The notes beneath the pieces are model-generated. The model was not told where the DNA came from. It worked only from the letters and a program-made list of their open reading frames with translations, and searched no databases. DNA of 6,900 nt, taken from the NCBI GenBank assembly GCA_938036665.1, contig CALHWR010000025.1:1-6900 (forward strand). Direction: 5' to 3'. Source of the DNA: an uncultured Collinsella sp. Its GTDB lineage: Bacteria > Actinomycetota > Coriobacteriia > Coriobacteriales > Coriobacteriaceae. This document shows positions 5,517 through 6,900 of this stretch, piece after piece (positions within the stretch are counted from its first letter, which is position 1; each line of letters opens with the position of its first letter). The translations under genes were made by a program, and so were the position numbers.

Positions 5517-5696
5517 GGTAACGCGTTTTATCAAATATGGCATTTATCTGCGGAAATGTTCGTTTTCACCGCTAAGGACGACGTTTCATACCGCCTGCCG
5601 AACTGTGTTGTTGCCAAACAACTTATTAGGCCAGTGTGTTGCATGTAGCATTTTCGCCCGGCCTCGCTTCCGGGCTGCCATGTGAGAGGGGATCTT
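5517..5696 (+). promoter_or_regulatory. Intergenic region expected to hold the redox-gene promoter
   Basis: After the terminator there are 180 bases with no gene. Bases 5520-5580 are AT-rich and suit a promoter, but I found no pair of -35 and -10 boxes good enough to name. A 14-bp dyad, TTGTT-N4-AACAA (5608-5621), could bind a regulator. Its spacer is too short for a standard Rex site, which has eight bases between these half-sites. A perfect 6-bp hairpin follows at 5656-5675. Confidence 0.4.
5656..5675 (+). other. Small perfect hairpin ahead of the ribosome site
   Basis: GCCCGG (5656-5661) pairs with CCGGGC (5670-5675) around an 8-nt loop, ending 9 bases before the purine-rich ribosome site AGAGGGG (5685-5691). 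No T-run follows. It may protect the 5' end of the mRNA or affect translation, but it is short enough to be chance in GC-rich DNA. Confidence 0.35.
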
Positions 5697-6900
5697 ATGG
5701 CACGACTGCATGTAATGGAGCGCAGCCACGCCCAGGCCGTTATGGACGACCTGCATGATGCGCTTGGACGTCGTCTGGCGGTGAGCTCGCTTGCCCCGTG
5801 CCCCGTCGAGTTTACGGCGGCGCTCGTCAACCTGTGCTCCACCCAGAGCTGCGGCAAGTGCACGCCCTGTCGTGTGGGTCTGAGCGCGCTGAGCGACCTG
5901 CTCGCCGACGTGCTTGAGGGCCGAGCCGATGAGTCCACGCTCAATCTGATCGAGCGTACGGCCCGCACCATCTACCTTTCGAGCGATTGCGCCATCGGCT
6001 ACGAGGCTGGTGCCATGGCGCTCACCGCCATTCGCGGCTTCCGCGACGATTTTGAACACCACATTCGCGAGCACTCCTGCGGCTTTGACCGTGAGGCGCG
6101 CGTTCCGTGCGTATCGGGCTGCCCGGCGCACGTCGACATTCCCGGATACATCTCGCTGGTCGAGGCCGGCCGTTATGCCGACGCCGTCAAAGTCATCCGC
6201 AAAAACAACCCGCTGCCGCTCGTCTGCGGCCTGGTATGCGAGCACCCCTGCGAGATGCACTGCCGTCGCGGCATGGTCGACGACCCCATGAACATCCTCG
6301 CCCTCAAGCGTTTTGCCGTCGAGCATAGTGACCTCAACGACCACAAGCCGCATGTAGTGGACGACACCGGTAAGCGCGTCGCCGTGATCGGCGGCGGCCC
6401 GGCCGGCCTTTCCTGTGCCTACTACCTGGCCGTGATGGGTCATAAGGTGACCATCTTTGAGCAGCGCCACCACATGGGCGGCATGCTGCGCTACGGCATT
6501 CCCAGCTACCGTCTGCCGCGCGAGCGCCTGCAGGCCGAGATCGACTGGATCTTGAGCGCCGGCATCGACGTTGAGCTCGATCACTCCGTCAACGGCGAGG
6601 AACTTGCCCGCCTGCGCGACGAGTTCGATGCCGTCTACCTGGCCATTGGCGCCCACAGCGATAAGAAGCTCGGCCTTCCGGGCGAGGAAGCGCTCGGCGT
6701 GGAGTCGGCCGTCAAGATGCTGCGCGCCATCGGCGACGACGGGCTGCCCGACCTGAGCGGCCAGCGCGTGTGCGTCATCGGCGGCGGCAACGTGGCCATG
6801 GACGTGGCGCGCTCCGCCGTGCGCTGCGGTGCCGAAAAGGTGAGCATCGTCTACCGCCGTCGCATCTGCGACATGACGGCCCAGGACGCCGAGATCGCCG
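5697..6900 (+). CDS. NuoF-type iron-sulfur/GltD-like NAD(P)H flavoprotein, 3' truncated
   Basis: 401 residues are visible and the frame is open at the window edge. An N-terminal NuoF-like [4Fe-4S] domain (about 40-125) has CGKCTPC (Cys52, 55, 58) and a fourth Cys98 after the typical 39-residue gap. Residues 138-189 form a GltD/DPD-type iron-sulfur domain with CVSGCP and CGLVCEHPCEMHC (Cys138, 142, 177, 181, 185, 189). Then come an FAD-binding GGGPAGL (232-238), a GGML-x-YGIP-x-x-RLP segment (261-274) and a second nucleotide site GGGNVAMD (362-369), probably for NAD(P)H. The FMN/NADH half of true NuoF is absent. Such proteins pass electrons between NAD(P)H and partners such as ferredoxin, formate dehydrogenase or hydrogenase; the partner here lies beyond the window. 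AGAGGGG (5685-5691) supports the ATG at 5697. It is unlikely to be glutamate synthase small subunit, because of the extra N-terminal cluster. Confidence 0.85.
   Translation, partial: MARLHVMERSHAQAVMDDLHDALGRRLAVSSLAPCPVEFTAALVNLCSTQSCGKCTPCRVGLSALSDLLADVLEGRADESTLNLIERTARTIYLSSDCAIGYEAGAMALTAIRGFRDDFEHHIREHSCGFDREARVPCVSGCPAHVDIPGYISLVEAGRYADAVKVIRKNNPLPLVCGLVCEHPCEMHCRRGMVDDPMNILALKRFAVEHSDLNDHKPHVVDDTGKRVAVIGGGPAGLSCAYYLAVMGHKVTIFEQRHHMGGMLRYGIPSYRLPRERLQAEIDWILSAGIDVELDHSVNGEELARLRDEFDAVYLAIGAHSDKKLGLPGEEALGVESAVKMLRAIGDDGLPDLSGQRVCVIGGGNVAMDVARSAVRCGAEKVSIVYRRRICDMTAQDAEIA

Overview
The window looks like part of a chromosome from a high-GC, anaerobic, sugar-fermenting gut actinobacterium of the Coriobacteriia. 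Collinsella is my best guess, from codon use, gene content and layout; I could not check this against a database. All five protein genes lie on the + strand. Bases 1-950 carry no convincing gene.

Layout. (1) Bases 1-600 are gene-free, GC-rich and full of inverted repeats. They include a strong intrinsic terminator (241-276), further T-tailed hairpins (283-317 and 563-589), a 16-bp hairpin (412-458) and a long-range 13-bp pairing (319-331 with 517-529) that encloses it. I read this as one or more structured non-coding RNAs on the + strand, of a family I do not recognise. (2) Bases 700-952 turn AT-rich and hold a plausible promoter, two CCG-N5-CGG sites 21 bp apart, and a leader with two mutually exclusive RNA folds. 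(3) Bases 953-5440 form a four-gene operon: a PTS IIA(Glc)-type protein, a BglG/LicT-family antiterminator, an alpha-glucoside PTS EIICB permease, and an NAD/Mn-dependent GH4 6-phospho-alpha-glucosidase. A very strong terminator follows at 5473-5516. (4) From 5697 to the window end runs an open, truncated gene for an iron-sulfur flavoprotein. It joins a NuoF-type [4Fe-4S] domain to a GltD-like domain, and probably opens a separate redox operon.

How it works together. EI and HPr, encoded elsewhere, would phosphorylate IIA on His92. IIA passes the phosphate to Cys481 of the EIIB domain, and the EIIC domain imports an alpha-glucoside such as maltose or a sucrose isomer as its 6-phosphate. The GH4 enzyme then splits this inside the cell to glucose 6-phosphate and a sugar. 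The antiterminator has two PRDs with all four expected histidines, so it can sense PTS phosphorylation. Its likely target is the leader, where a 32-nt hairpin competes with a long terminator-like hairpin. The operon would therefore control itself by substrate-dependent antitermination.

The least explained part is the structured stretch at 20-600. The leader switch and the tandem operator-like sites come next.
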